64,000 nucleotides of DNA from Pseudonocardia terrae. GTDB taxonomy: Bacteria > Actinomycetota > Actinomycetes > Mycobacteriales > Pseudonocardiaceae. The DNA lies in the NCBI RefSeq assembly GCF_021343995.1, contig NZ_JAJTTE010000010.1, positions 1 to 64,000 on the forward strand. Direction: 5' to 3'. Each line of letters starts with the position of its first letter. Within the stretch, counting starts at the first letter, position 1. The notes below the pieces were generated by a model. That model saw only the letters and a list, made by a program, of their open reading frames with translations, ran no database searches and was not told where the DNA came from. A program made the translations under genes and the position numbers. Of this stretch, positions 7,954 through 17,087 are shown in pieces.

Positions 7954-10900
7954 TCAGGTCTCCAGTTCCTCGAGTGTGCGTGCGATGCCCCGGCGGACGG
8001 CGTCGACGAGGTACGGCCGGAGCTGGTGCGGATCGACGATCTTGTGGACGGACCCGACGCGCTGGGCCCGCTGGATCGAGTGGGTGCTGTCGAACTCCTC
8101 GGCCACGGCGCCGAGCTTCTCCGAGCGGACGGCGGCCCGGACGGAGGCGAGCTCGGCGCGCAGCCGGGAGGCCTCGGCGTCGGACCCGGCCTCGACGGCG
8201 GCGGCGATGCGCGCCTCGAGCCCGGTCACCCGCTCGTCGGCCGCGGTCCGCTTGCGGACCTCGCCGGCGAACACGACGGCGGCGGCCGGTGCGCCACCGA
8301 GCACGGAGGCGTACGAGCCCTCGACGGCCGCGACCTCCATGTGGTCGTTGAGGGTCGCGGAGAAGACCACGAACGCCCCGCCGTGGTAGCGGGAGACCAC
8401 GCAGAACACGATCGGACCGTCGAAGTTGACGATCGCCCGGCCGATCTCCGCGCCGTACTCCAGCTGCAGCGAGCGCAGCGACTCCGGCGAGCCGTCGAAC
8501 CCGGAGAGGTTCGCCAGCACCACCAGCGGCCGGTTGCCGCTCGCCGCGTTGATCGCCCGCGCCGTCTTCTTCGACGAGCGCGGGAACAGCGTGCCCGCGG
8601 TGAACTGCTCGGGCCCGTCGACGGGCAGCACGCCGCGCCGCGGGATCGGCTTGGACTCGATGCCGAGCAGCGACACGGGCTGCCCGCCCAGGTGGGCGTC
8701 GAACACGACGACCGAGTCGGCGTCGTGCATGTCGGCCCACCGCTCGAGCGGGGCGTGGTCCAGGTCGGCCACGCCGCGCATCACGGAGCGGATGTCGAAG
8801 GGCTTCTTGCGCCCCGGGTTGGTCTCGGCGGAGAAGATCTCGCCGAGCGTGGTGAACTCCCCGCCCTCGTGCGGCGCGGTGGTGACGTCGCGCTGCACGG
8901 GGTCGTTGGTCGGGGCCGGCCGCGGGAACCGCTCGCCGGGCACCCGGTAGGTGTGCTCGTAGTGCCGGAACAGGACGTCGACGGCGCCGGCCAGGTCGGG
9001 CGCCCAGTACTGCGCCTGCCCGTTCGGGCCCATGATCCGGTCGTAGCCGCCGATGCCGAAGTTGTCCTCGGCCGAGACGCCGCCGGAGTAGTCCAGGCTC
9101 TGCTTGCCCGTCAGCACCATGGCGCTGTCCGGCGTCATGACCAGGATGCCCTTGGTGTGCGTGAGCATCGTGGCCTCGGCGTTCCAGTAGGGCTGGGCGC
9201 CGACGTTGATCCCCGTGACGACGACGTTGACCTCGCCGCCCGCCTGGGTGAACTCGATGATCGCCCGCAGCGCGCGGGAGATCCAGTCCATGTTCTCCGT
9301 GCCGGAGTCCATGGCGATCTTGGCGCCCGACGACACGGCGAACCACTCGACCGGCACGTCCAGCTCGCGGGCGAGCCGGATCGCCGCGCACACCCGCGCG
9401 CACTCGGGCTCGGCCAGCGCGCCCAGCCCCCGCGTCGGGTCGCCGAGCAGCACCACCCGGGTCATGCCCTCGGGCTGCTTGGCGGTGGGCGCGGTGACCG
9501 TGCCGAGCACGATGTTGGCCGTGTTGCGGCCCGGCTCGCGCTCGACCGGCTCGGCGACCGGGTCGGTGCCCGAGCCGTCGACCAGGTCGTACTCGACGAA
9601 CGTCCCCTCGGGCCCGGTGAGCATCGGGATGATCTCGTACGGGTAGACGGCCCCGCGCCGCTGCGCCTTGATGACGTTCTGGGCGTAGGAGTCGAGCTCG
9701 CGCATGAGGCCCGTCGGCGGCTCGTCGAGCCGGACCGTCAGGCCCGCGCCCGGCGGCCGGGAGAGCCGCAGCAGGTACTCGTGCGGTGCGGCCTCACCCC
9801 GGCGGTCGGCCCGGAACTGCACCAGCACCTGCTCCAGGCCCAGCGACCCGGTGCGGGCGGCGAGCCCGCGGACCACGGCGTCGAGCTCGTCGAACGGGAT
9901 GTCGACGGTGGGCCAGACGTGCAGAAGGATCCGGTTCCAACCCAGCTTGGCCAGCTTCGGGTCCCGGCTGCGGGCGCTGCGCAGGCTGTCGAGGCAGGCG
10001 TCGATCGCCCGCTCCAGCTCGGGCAGCGACCGGATGACGCCGGCGTCGTCGCGCAGCACCGTGAGCCGCCGGACGTCGGACAGGGCCAGCAGGCGCTGGT
10101 CCTCGCGCACGTTCTTGCCGGTGGCGTGGAACAGGTGCACGTCCGGCTCGGCCGGCAGCCGGCGCAGGTCGAAGTTGCCGAGCCGCCACAGCCCGAGCCG
10201 CTCCGCGACGAGCGGGTGCAGGCCGCGCAGCGTGCGGTCCTCGACGAGCGTGCCGTCGGGCTCCGGGCGGAAGGTGAACCAGACGGGGCCCGGGTCGGCC
10301 AGCGCGTCGGCGACCTCGGACGGGTTGGGGCGCACCGCCACCGCGACACGGGCGACGCGGTCGACCGGCACGGCGCCGATCGCGGCACGCACCCGGTCGG
10401 CCCGGGCGTCCGGGTCCCCTCGGTCGTCGGCGTGGGTGGAGGTGACGTACAGGTCCACCAGCGCCGTGCGGCCCTCGGGGAGCTCCTCGACCAGCCGCCG
10501 CAACTGGTTGGCGGCGGCCAGCGCGCGCCGCGGGTCGTTGTTGTCGATCACCGTGGCGAGGACCGTGTAGTCGTTGCCCCGATGCGTGTACGACGCGCTG
10601 AGCACGGGCAGCCCGAGGCTCTCGTTGATCCGGAGGTCCTTCAGCTGCCGGATCCGGTAGTAGCGCCGGGTCATGACCTCGAGCAGGGCGGCGTTGTGGT
10701 GCGCGCCGAAGACCCCGAGGATCGGCTCCGACGAGGCGACCAGCGCCTCGATCCGCTGCGCGCGGTCCGCGGCGTCCGGGTGCTCGGCCAGCTCGTCGAG
10801 CTGCGCGCGCACCTCGTGGTGCACGCGGTCGCGCTCCGCCTCGACCGCCGGGGCGTCGAAGCAGTGGTAGCGGACCTGGCGGGCCAGGTCGCCGACGACG

Positions 10901-13566
10901 GGGTGCCGCAGCTGGGTGGCCCGGACCAGGTCGTCGAGCGTGCGCAGGTACTCCTCGCGAGTGGCCGCCGGCAGCCCCGCCAGGGATTCCGGGTGCGCCA
11001 GGCGCCACTGCAGCAGGTTGAGGATCACCGGCTCGTGCGCGGTGGCGCGGCGGTGGGCGAGGAACATCCAGTACAGCGCGGGCTCGAGCCGGGCGTGGGA
11101 CCCCTCCAGCTCCACGCCGTAGTGCGCGAGCGCGCGGCGCAGCTTGGCGCGGAAGGACTCCGGCAGCTGCTCCTGCTCGACGTCCCGGGACCGCAGGTAG
11201 GCGTGCAGGTACTCCTGCGGGTTGCGGCCCGACTCGCCGTTGCCGTTGCCGTTGCCGTCGGGGCCCTCGCCGTCGGACTCGCGGCGGTTGCGCGACAAGG
11301 CCGACAGGTCGGTGAAGATGCGCAGCACCGCGGTCTCGCCCGCGAGCACGGCCGGGTCGTCGCCGGGCAGGGCGGCGCGCGCGGCGTCGAGCCGGGCCAG
11401 CAGCGGGCGGGACTGCCGCTCGTCGACGTCGAAGCCGAGCACCTGCCAGCGCAGCGCGGTGAGGGCGTCGGCGGCGACGGCGGCCGGGTCCTCGTCCGCC
11501 CCGGTGCCGAGCAGCGCGGTGAAGTCGGCGCGGTCGCCACCCGCGGCGGGGCCGGCGGCGTCGGCGGCCGGCTCCAGCCGGACCAGCTTCGTACCGCCCT
11601 CGACCTGCGTGTTCGACGGCACCAGGACCTCGGCGACGGTGCCCGCGAACGGGGCCCGCAGCGCGGTCTCCAGCTTCATCGACTCGACGATCGCGACGAC
11701 GTCGCCCTCGGCGACCTCCTGCCCGGCGGTCACCGGGACCGCCACGACCATGGCCGGGGCGGGCGCGCGGACCATGCCGGCCTCGCCGCCGGAGATCCGG
11801 TGGACGGCACCGTCGACCTCGACGAGGTAGTCCGTGTCCTGCGGCGCCGACAGCACCGAGTAGGTGGTGCCGCCGACGGTGAGCCGGCGCTCGAAGCGGC
11901 CGGACCGCTCGACGTCGACGTCCACGGCCTGCGGGGCACTGCCGGGCACCTCGAGGACCACGCGGTAGCGGTTGGCCCGGGTGCGGGCGACCCGCAGCCG
12001 GTAGGACTCGCCGGCCGCCCGGACGTCCGTCTGGTGCCAGGTCTCGGCCCCGACCTCGGGGCGGCCGCGCTCGGCGGCGGTGAACAGCCGCTCCTGCTGG
12101 CGGGCCACGTGCCCGTCGTGCGCCTCGACGGCGGTGGCGAGCAGCGCGACGTCGAGCCGGCGCGGCGGGGTGTAGCCCTCCGCCATCATCCCGTCGAGCC
12201 AGGTGGTGTCGGTCTCGCCGGCGACCAGCTCGGGCCGCTGCAGCAGGTCGAGCAGGAAGGCCTTGTTGGTGGTGCCGCCGTCGATCACCGCGGCGGTCTG
12301 GCGCAGCGCGCGCAGCAGCCGGGCGCGGGCCTCGTCGCGGTCCCGGCCCCAGGCGATGATCTTGGCGATCATCGAGTCGAACTGCGGCGGGATGACGTCG
12401 CCGGTCGCGACGCCGGTGTCCACCCGGATGCCCGGGCCGGCCGGCAGGGCGAGGTGCTCGATGACGCCGGGTGCCGGCGCGAAGCCGCGCTCAGGGTCCT
12501 CGGCGGTGAGCCGGGCCTCGATGGCCCAGCCGGTGCCGCGCGGCGCCTCGGGAGCGATATCGGCCAGCTTGCCCCCGCCGGCCACGTGCAGCTGCAGCTT
12601 GACGATGTCGATGCCGGTGCACGCCTCGGTGACCGGGTGCTCGACCTGCAGCCGGGTGTTGACCTCGAGGAACGACAGCAGCCGCTCCTTGGGCTCGTAG
12701 AGGAACTCCACGGTGCCGGCGTTGACGTAGCCGGCGGCGCGCACCAGCTCGGCGGCCGAGGTGCGCAGCAGCTCCTCCTGCTCGGCGTCGAGCGCGGTGG
12801 AGCCGGACTCCTCGATGACCTTCTGGTTGCGGCGCTGCACCGAGCAGTCGCGCACGCCCAGGGTCCAGACGTCGCCGGTGGCGTCGGCGACGACCTGCAC
12901 CTCGACGTGCCTGCCGCCGCTGATCGCGCGCTCCAGGAACACCGTGGTGTCGCCGGCGGTCTTGCCCGCCTCGGACGAGGCGCGCTCGAAGGCCTCGGCC
13001 AGGTCGTCGGGCGTGGTGACCTTGCGGATGCCGCGGCCGCCGCCGCCCGCGGTGGCCTTGACCATCAGCGGGTAGCCGATCGTCTCCGCCTTCGCCCTGG
13101 CCGCGGCCAGGTCGGCGACCGGCCCGCCCGACCAGGCCGCGAGCGGCACGCCGACGCGCTCGGCGAGCTTCTTCGCGGCGATCTTGTCGCCGAGGTCGCG
13201 CATGACCTCGGGCGACGGACCGATGAAGGTGATGCCGAGGTTCCGGCACAGCTCGGCGAACTCGGCCTTCTCGGACACGAAGCCCCAGCCCGGCCAGACG
13301 GCATCGGCGCGGGCGACCTTCAGCGCGCGCTCCAGCTCCGCGTAGTCGAGGTAGGGCGACGGACCCAGGTGGTCGGGGTCGTCCGGGCCGATGAGCACGG
13401 CCTCGTCGGCCTCGCGCACGAACATGGCGCGGCGGTCCACGGCGGTGTGCAGCGCGACGGTCCGCAGCGGGGATCCACCCGCGGCGTTCCACTCGCGTAC
13501 GGCGTGGATGAGCCGCATTGCGGGCTCACCACGATTGACGATCGCGATCCGGGAGAAGCTGCTCAC
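7954..13566 (-). CDS. Single-chain acyl-CoA carboxylase: biotin carboxylase, biotin carrier, central region and carboxyltransferase
   Basis: A 1,870-residue fused biotin enzyme. Residues 1-450 are the biotin carboxylase with an ATP-grasp fold (MVKATAGGGGRGIRKV, EVNTRLQVEHPVTE). The biotin carrier follows, with VESMKLE and the biotinyl Lys at about 631. A long central part (about 680-1300) includes an Asn/Gly-rich linker. The carboxyltransferase occupies about 1310 to the end (SGAKIAMDSG, ISRYHGGAFVVFS-like motif). The order BC-BCCP-centre-CT resembles eukaryotic acetyl-CoA carboxylase. It is close to what databases call fused acetyl/propionyl-CoA carboxylase in other actinobacteria. The GTG at 13566 has AGGA eight bases upstream; an ATG at 13575 is the alternative. 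Expected reaction: ATP-dependent carboxylation of acetyl- or propionyl-CoA. Confidence 0.9.
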   Translation of the reverse strand: MSSFSRIAIVNRGEPAMRLIHAVREWNAAGGSPLRTVALHTAVDRRAMFVREADEAVLIGPDDPDHLGPSPYLDYAELERALKVARADAVWPGWGFVSEKAEFAELCRNLGITFIGPSPEVMRDLGDKIAAKKLAERVGVPLAAWSGGPVADLAAARAKAETIGYPLMVKATAGGGGRGIRKVTTPDDLAEAFERASSEAGKTAGDTTVFLERAISGGRHVEVQVVADATGDVWTLGVRDCSVQRRNQKVIEESGSTALDAEQEELLRTSAAELVRAAGYVNAGTVEFLYEPKERLLSFLEVNTRLQVEHPVTEACTGIDIVKLQLHVAGGGKLADIAPEAPRGTGWAIEARLTAEDPERGFAPAPGVIEHLALPAGPGIRVDTGVATGDVIPPQFDSMIAKIIAWGRDRDEARARLLRALRQTAAVIDGGTTNKAFLLDLLQRPELVAGETDTTWLDGMMAEGYTPPRRLDVALLATAVEAHDGHVARQQERLFTAAERGRPEVGAETWHQTDVRAAGESYRLRVARTRANRYRVVLEVPGSAPQAVDVDVERSGRFERRLTVGGTTYSVLSAPQDTDYLVEVDGAVHRISGGEAGMVRAPAPAMVVAVPVTAGQEVAEGDVVAIVESMKLETALRAPFAGTVAEVLVPSNTQVEGGTKLVRLEPAADAAGPAAGGDRADFTALLGTGADEDPAAVAADALTALRWQVLGFDVDERQSRPLLARLDAARAALPGDDPAVLAGETAVLRIFTDLSALSRNRRESDGEGPDGNGNGNGESGRNPQEYLHAYLRSRDVEQEQLPESFRAKLRRALAHYGVELEGSHARLEPALYWMFLAHRRATAHEPVILNLLQWRLAHPESLAGLPAATREEYLRTLDDLVRATQLRHPVVGDLARQVRYHCFDAPAVEAERDRVHHEVRAQLDELAEHPDAADRAQRIEALVASSEPILGVFGAHHNAALLEVMTRRYYRIRQLKDLRINESLGLPVLSASYTHRGNDYTVLATVIDNNDPRRALAAANQLRRLVEELPEGRTALVDLYVTSTHADDRGDPDARADRVRAAIGAVPVDRVARVAVAVRPNPSEVADALADPGPVWFTFRPEPDGTLVEDRTLRGLHPLVAERLGLWRLGNFDLRRLPAEPDVHLFHATGKNVREDQRLLALSDVRRLTVLRDDAGVIRSLPELERAIDACLDSLRSARSRDPKLAKLGWNRILLHVWPTVDIPFDELDAVVRGLAARTGSLGLEQVLVQFRADRRGEAAPHEYLLRLSRPPGAGLTVRLDEPPTGLMRELDSYAQNVIKAQRRGAVYPYEIIPMLTGPEGTFVEYDLVDGSGTDPVAEPVEREPGRNTANIVLGTVTAPTAKQPEGMTRVVLLGDPTRGLGALAEPECARVCAAIRLARELDVPVEWFAVSSGAKIAMDSGTENMDWISRALRAIIEFTQAGGEVNVVVTGINVGAQPYWNAEATMLTHTKGILVMTPDSAMVLTGKQSLDYSGGVSAEDNFGIGGYDRIMGPNGQAQYWAPDLAGAVDVLFRHYEHTYRVPGERFPRPAPTNDPVQRDVTTAPHEGGEFTTLGEIFSAETNPGRKKPFDIRSVMRGVADLDHAPLERWADMHDADSVVVFDAHLGGQPVSLLGIESKPIPRRGVLPVDGPEQFTAGTLFPRSSKKTARAINAASGNRPLVVLANLSGFDGSPESLRSLQLEYGAEIGRAIVNFDGPIVFCVVSRYHGGAFVVFSATLNDHMEVAAVEGSYASVLGGAPAAAVVFAGEVRKRTAADERVTGLEARIAAAVEAGSDAEASRLRAELASVRAAVRSEKLGAVAEEFDSTHSIQRAQRVGSVHKIVDPHQLRPYLVDAVRRGIARTLEELET

Positions 13567-13579
13567 AAGGGCCATCCTG

Positions 13580-15544
13580 CTACGCCCCGAACGCCGCGTG
13601 GACATCCTCCACGGAGGTTCCGGCAATCGGATTCCGCGGTAACGGCGTTGTGGAGCGGTCCTGGACGGCGGGCGGCAGCACGACCTCCGGCGCCATGATG
13701 GCCGGGTCGACGGTGAGGACGGCGTAGCCGCCCACCGCGCCGGCCCCGAAGCCGGGCGCGAAGACCCGGGTGGGCTTGGTGACGACGCCGTCGCGCACGG
13801 CGTCGAACAGCGCGATCGGGATCGACGCGGCCGACACGTTGCCCATGTCGCCGATGTCGAAGTACAGCTGGTCCGCGCTCAGCCCCGCCTTCTCGGCCAG
13901 CTGCACGATCATCGTGCGGTTGGCCTGGTGCGGCACGATCAGCTCGATGGCGTCGAGCAGCTTCCCGCCGTCCGGGCCGGGCAGCGTGTCGAGCTCGCCG
14001 ATCATCTGCTCGAGGTAGCGGGCGACGAGCGCCTTCACCTCGGGGCCGTACACCGTGATGTCGTTGTCGAACTCCGGGTTCGGCCAGATGATCGAGTTCA
14101 CCTGGGACGCCGGGCCGCTCGCGTAGGTCTGCAGGATCTCGACGTCGCCCGCGGACCCCTCCGCCGCGGGCGCCACGACGAGCGCTGCCGCGCCGTCACC
14201 GAAGATCATGCGCGAGGTCCGGACCCCGCCGATCTTGTCGCTGAACTTCTCGACGCAGACCAGCAGCACCGGTCGCCCGACCTCCTGCAGCTGGCGCACC
14301 GCCTCGGCGAGCCCGTACGGCAGGCCCGCACAGGCCGCCACGATGTCCGCCGAGCAGTGGGTCTGCAGGAGGCCGAGCTCGCCGGAGAGCCAGGTGGCCA
14401 GCGACGGGATGAGCCGGTCGCTGGTGCAGGTCGCCACGAGGACCGCGCCGATCTCCTCCGGCTTGCGGCCGGAGTGGGCCAGGGCGGCGTCGGCCGCGGC
14501 GAGCGCGAGATCGCCGATGTCGTGCTCGGAGTAACGCCGCCGCTCGATCCCGGTCTTCGCGGTGATCTCCGCGGCGCTCATCGGCGACCACGAGAAGCTG
14601 GTGTTGCGCACCACGTCCGTGTTCTCGCAGACGTGCTCGCCGCGCACGACCGCCAGCGACTCCAGCTTCGGCTTCACCGCGAAGGCCTCGGCGACCTTCA
14701 CCGGCGCGAGCGGCGTGGCCGGCGCGACGGGCGTCGCGGCGGGGCGGGAGGGGCGGGTCCGGGCGGCCGCTCCGTTGCGGACCCGGTCCAGGAACGCCGC
14801 CACCTCCCGGGTGCGCGGGTGGAACGCGATGACGACCTCGTCGTCGCCGATCGCCGACGCCTCGCGCAGCTCGGTCCGCGACCGCGTCCACGGGTACTGG
14901 TTGTGCAGCACCATCGCCCAGCGGGACAGGGCCTCCAGCTCGGGGGCCTCCTCGTGGGCGTCGAGGATCTCGGTCGTGGAGAAGGTCGGGTAGTCCGGCT
15001 CCAGGTCGGGCAGGACGAAGGTCAGGGCGCCGGGCTGCGCGAGGAACTCCGCGACGGTCGGCTTGACGGGCTCGAGGTCCGTCGCGTGGTGCTTGCGGTT
15101 GCCGTAGACGTCGAAGAGCAGGCCGAACAGGCGCTCCTCGACCTCGGGGTAGCGGCCCTCGGGCAGGGTGCGCCAGGCCTCGGCGACCGCGGCGGCCTTC
15201 CGCTCGCCGTCGACCCACGGGGTGACGGCGGGCAGGAACACGTCGTCGCGGGTGCGTGGCAGGTCGCGCCAGCGGGTCGGGCGCTTCTCGTACATGGTCA
15301 GCGCCCAGCGGTTGACCCAGAACAGGTTCTGGCCGAGGTCACGGAGCAGGTCGTACCGGCGGGTGTACGCGCCGCGGGTCACGCGCTCGGTGATCTCGGT
15401 CCCGGTCGGGGCCTTCGACTCGAAGTCGCGGCCGATGACGGCGGCCGCGCCGTCGAGCGTGTCGAGCACCGAGAAATCGAGATCCGGCGCGAAGTTCGCA
15501 GGGAACACGAGACGGCCGTGGCGGTTGACCACGAACGGCTTCAT
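13580..15544 (-). CDS. Beta-ketoacyl synthase III-like enzyme with a large N-terminal extra domain
   Basis: A 654-residue protein with an ATG after CTGGAGGC. From about residue 310 to the end it is a KAS III (FabH/thiolase fold) enzyme with the full Cys-His-Asn triad: Cys405 in DIVAACAGL, His539 in VPHQANR and Asn569 in DMGNVSAAS. The first 300 or so residues (MKPFVVNRHGRLVFPANF...) form a separate globular-looking region that I do not recognise. It is joined by a Pro/Ala-rich linker (RPAATPVAPATPLAP). Normal FabH is about 330 residues. KAS III enzymes condense an acyl-CoA with malonyl-ACP, and NphT7-type members use malonyl-CoA. The gene leads an operon with the carboxylase (13-base gap) and the reductase. 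No acyl carrier protein gene is nearby, which favours malonyl-CoA (inference). Confidence 0.85.
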   Translation of the reverse strand: MKPFVVNRHGRLVFPANFAPDLDFSVLDTLDGAAAVIGRDFESKAPTGTEITERVTRGAYTRRYDLLRDLGQNLFWVNRWALTMYEKRPTRWRDLPRTRDDVFLPAVTPWVDGERKAAAVAEAWRTLPEGRYPEVEERLFGLLFDVYGNRKHHATDLEPVKPTVAEFLAQPGALTFVLPDLEPDYPTFSTTEILDAHEEAPELEALSRWAMVLHNQYPWTRSRTELREASAIGDDEVVIAFHPRTREVAAFLDRVRNGAAARTRPSRPAATPVAPATPLAPVKVAEAFAVKPKLESLAVVRGEHVCENTDVVRNTSFSWSPMSAAEITAKTGIERRRYSEHDIGDLALAAADAALAHSGRKPEEIGAVLVATCTSDRLIPSLATWLSGELGLLQTHCSADIVAACAGLPYGLAEAVRQLQEVGRPVLLVCVEKFSDKIGGVRTSRMIFGDGAAALVVAPAAEGSAGDVEILQTYASGPASQVNSIIWPNPEFDNDITVYGPEVKALVARYLEQMIGELDTLPGPDGGKLLDAIELIVPHQANRTMIVQLAEKAGLSADQLYFDIGDMGNVSAASIPIALFDAVRDGVVTKPTRVFAPGFGAGAVGGYAVLTVDPAIMAPEVVLPPAVQDRSTTPLPRNPIAGTSVEDVHAAFGA

Positions 15545-15915
15545 ACGGGTGCCTCCAGGCGGCGGACGCTGATCGAAACGTGGGCCGAACAACTGGGAAA
15601 CACTGGGTCGGCGCGGCAGTCGGCGGCGCGACGGACCCTGAGGTTTCGTGCTTCGGCGGTGAGGCAACAGTAGCGGGAATTCGCTGGAGATCGGAACGTG
15701 ACCTGGCTCTTCACCCGTCTGCCGATACCCATTGTTGGGGATCCGAGTAAATGTTACCGACGGGTTCTACTCAAGGGTTTTACCAGTGAGTTCGATCTGT
15801 CGACGGGAGTCGCCGCAGATCATCGACCTGTTACCGTCCGATGTGGACTACGTGGCCCGGGTACCCGCGCCGGGGTTCTGGCACCGGGTGCCGATCCGCT
15901 CTAGGGTCCTGGGGC
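15545..15915. promoter_or_regulatory. Divergent promoter region with short inverted repeats
   Basis: This 370-base gap has no supported gene. It separates the carboxylase operon from the AhpD-like gene and is less GC-rich around 15700-15830. Two overlapping inverted repeats stand out: GAGTA at 15745-15749 against TACTC at 15768-15772, and ACTCA at 15769-15773 against TGAGT at 15787-15791. They are candidate regulator sites for the minus-strand operon. No clear promoter consensus was found. Confidence 0.35.
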
Positions 15916-16473
15916 ATGGCCCGTGTCACGTACCTGACCCCCGAGACCGCCCCTCCCGCCGTCGCCTCGACGTTGGCGAAGATGCCCCAGCTGCACGTCT
16001 TCCAGATGGTCGCCCACGCCGAAACGGCCTTCCGGCCGTGGCTGAAGTTCGGCGGCGCGGTCCTCGCCGACCTCGCGATCGACCCGTTGCTGCGCGAGCT
16101 GGTGATCCTCCAGGTCGGACGGCTCGCGGCGCGCTACGAGTGGGAGCAGCACGTGCCGATCGCGCTCGCCGCGGGCGGCACCACCGAGCAGGTCGAGGCC
16201 CTCGACAGGGGCGAGCTCGGGACTTTCGACCCTAGTACTCGGGCGGCACTGGAATTCACCGCGGCACTCGTGCGCGACGGGGAAGTGTCGGACGAGAACT
16301 ACGCGGCACTGGCGGGCGAGTTCTCGGAACGGGAAATAGTGGAGATCGCGCTCACCGCGGCGCATTATCTCGGCCTCGCACGCATCATGACCGCGCTGCG
16401 GATCGACCCGGACGCGCCGGCCGGGCCCGAGGGACTGCCCGCGGCGCGGGTGGAGCGGCCCTCCGCTGGGTAG
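15916..16473 (+). CDS. Carboxymuconolactone decarboxylase/AhpD-like family protein
   Basis: A 185-residue all-helical protein. The central part RELVILQVGRLAARYEWEQHVPIALAAG corresponds to the AhpD/CMD core. The CxxC pair of peroxidase-active AhpD is replaced (the equivalent positions read AARYEWEQH), as in the YwH-type group often found beside other enzymes. It is therefore unlikely to be a classical peroxidase, and a role is not assigned. It is followed after 10 bases by a VOC-family gene, so the two are probably co-transcribed. Confidence 0.8.
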   Translation: MARVTYLTPETAPPAVASTLAKMPQLHVFQMVAHAETAFRPWLKFGGAVLADLAIDPLLRELVILQVGRLAARYEWEQHVPIALAAGGTTEQVEALDRGELGTFDPSTRAALEFTAALVRDGEVSDENYAALAGEFSEREIVEIALTAAHYLGLARIMTALRIDPDAPAGPEGLPAARVERPSAG

Positions 16474-16483
16474 GCTCGACCGA

Positions 16484-16867
16484 ATGGAGATCCTCGCCGG
16501 ACGGGTGCTGCTGCGCCCGTCCGACCCGGACGTGACCACGGCCTTCTACCGGGACGTGCTCGGGCTGGCCGTCTACCGCGAGTTCCCGGGCGGCACCGTG
16601 TTCTTCCTCGGCGGCGGGTTCCTGGAGGTGTCGGGGCGGGCAGGGGAGTCGACCGAACGCACCGGCGTCGCGCTGTGGATGCAGGTCCGCGACATCACGG
16701 CCGCGCACAAGGAGCTGGCGGACCGCGGCGCCACGATCGTCCGGGAGCCGCGCCGCGAGCCCTGGGGGCTCGACGAGATGTGGGTGACCGACCCCGACGG
16801 CGTGCGCATCGGCATCGTCGAGATCCCGCCGGAGCACCCGCTGCGCCGCGACACCCGAGGCGACTGA
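16484..16867 (+). CDS. VOC-family (glyoxalase/bleomycin-resistance fold) protein
   Basis: A 127-residue protein with the paired beta-alpha-beta-beta-beta modules of the vicinal oxygen chelate superfamily: an N-terminal LRPSDPDVTTAFYRDVLGLAVY and a C-terminal EPWGLDEMWVTDPDGVRIGIVEIP. Metal-binding candidates include the C-terminal Glu. The substrate cannot be predicted. It forms a likely two-gene unit with the upstream AhpD-like gene and is convergent with the HxlR gene. Confidence 0.85.
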   Translation: MEILAGRVLLRPSDPDVTTAFYRDVLGLAVYREFPGGTVFFLGGGFLEVSGRAGESTERTGVALWMQVRDITAAHKELADRGATIVREPRREPWGLDEMWVTDPDGVRIGIVEIPPEHPLRRDTRGD

Positions 16868-16894
16868 GCGCCTGCGCCCGAGACGGAGGCGATT

Positions 16895-16993
16895 CGCACA
16901 CCCGTTCAGGCGTGGGACACCCGTTGCGGCCTCGCCTCACACCCTCGACGACCGCGGCATCCCGTCGGCCGGGTGTGCGGCGCCGCAACGGGT
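16895..16993. other. Two crossing inverted repeats downstream of the VOC gene
   Basis: CGCACACCCG at 16895-16904 is complementary to CGGGTGTGCG at 16970-16979. ACCCGTTGCGGC at 16919-16930 is complementary to GCCGCAACGGGT at 16982-16993. The two pairs cross each other, so both can form in one RNA only as a pseudoknot. The role is unknown; transcript-end structure is the simplest reading. Confidence 0.5.
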
Positions 16994-17018
16994 GGGTCGC
17001 GCCTCGATGCACCCGACC

Positions 17019-17083
17019 GCGTCATGGAGCCATACTGCGCTGGCGCGCGGGTCCTGGGCGCGTTATGGAGCCATGCTGCGCGC
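17019..17083. repeat. Two tandem family C palindromes between convergent genes
   Basis: GCGTCATGGAGCCAT... at 17019-17040 and GCGTTATGGAGCCAT... at 17059-17083 share the core ATGG-AG-CCAT with GCG/CGC outer arms. Copy starts are about 40 bases apart. The array ends five bases before the stop codon of the minus-strand HxlR gene. Confidence 0.75.
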
Positions 17084-17087
17084 TGGG

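Noticed and set aside
8026..13698. A very long open frame on the plus strand antisense to the fused carboxylase, also about 1,890 codons
   Set aside because: It is a by-product of high GC and codon bias of the real gene on the other strand; its translation is low-complexity His/Arg/Asp/Gly-rich with no domain.
16919..16993. Insertion-sequence ends (terminal inverted repeats)
   Set aside because: Only about 75 bases apart with no transposase and no target duplication.
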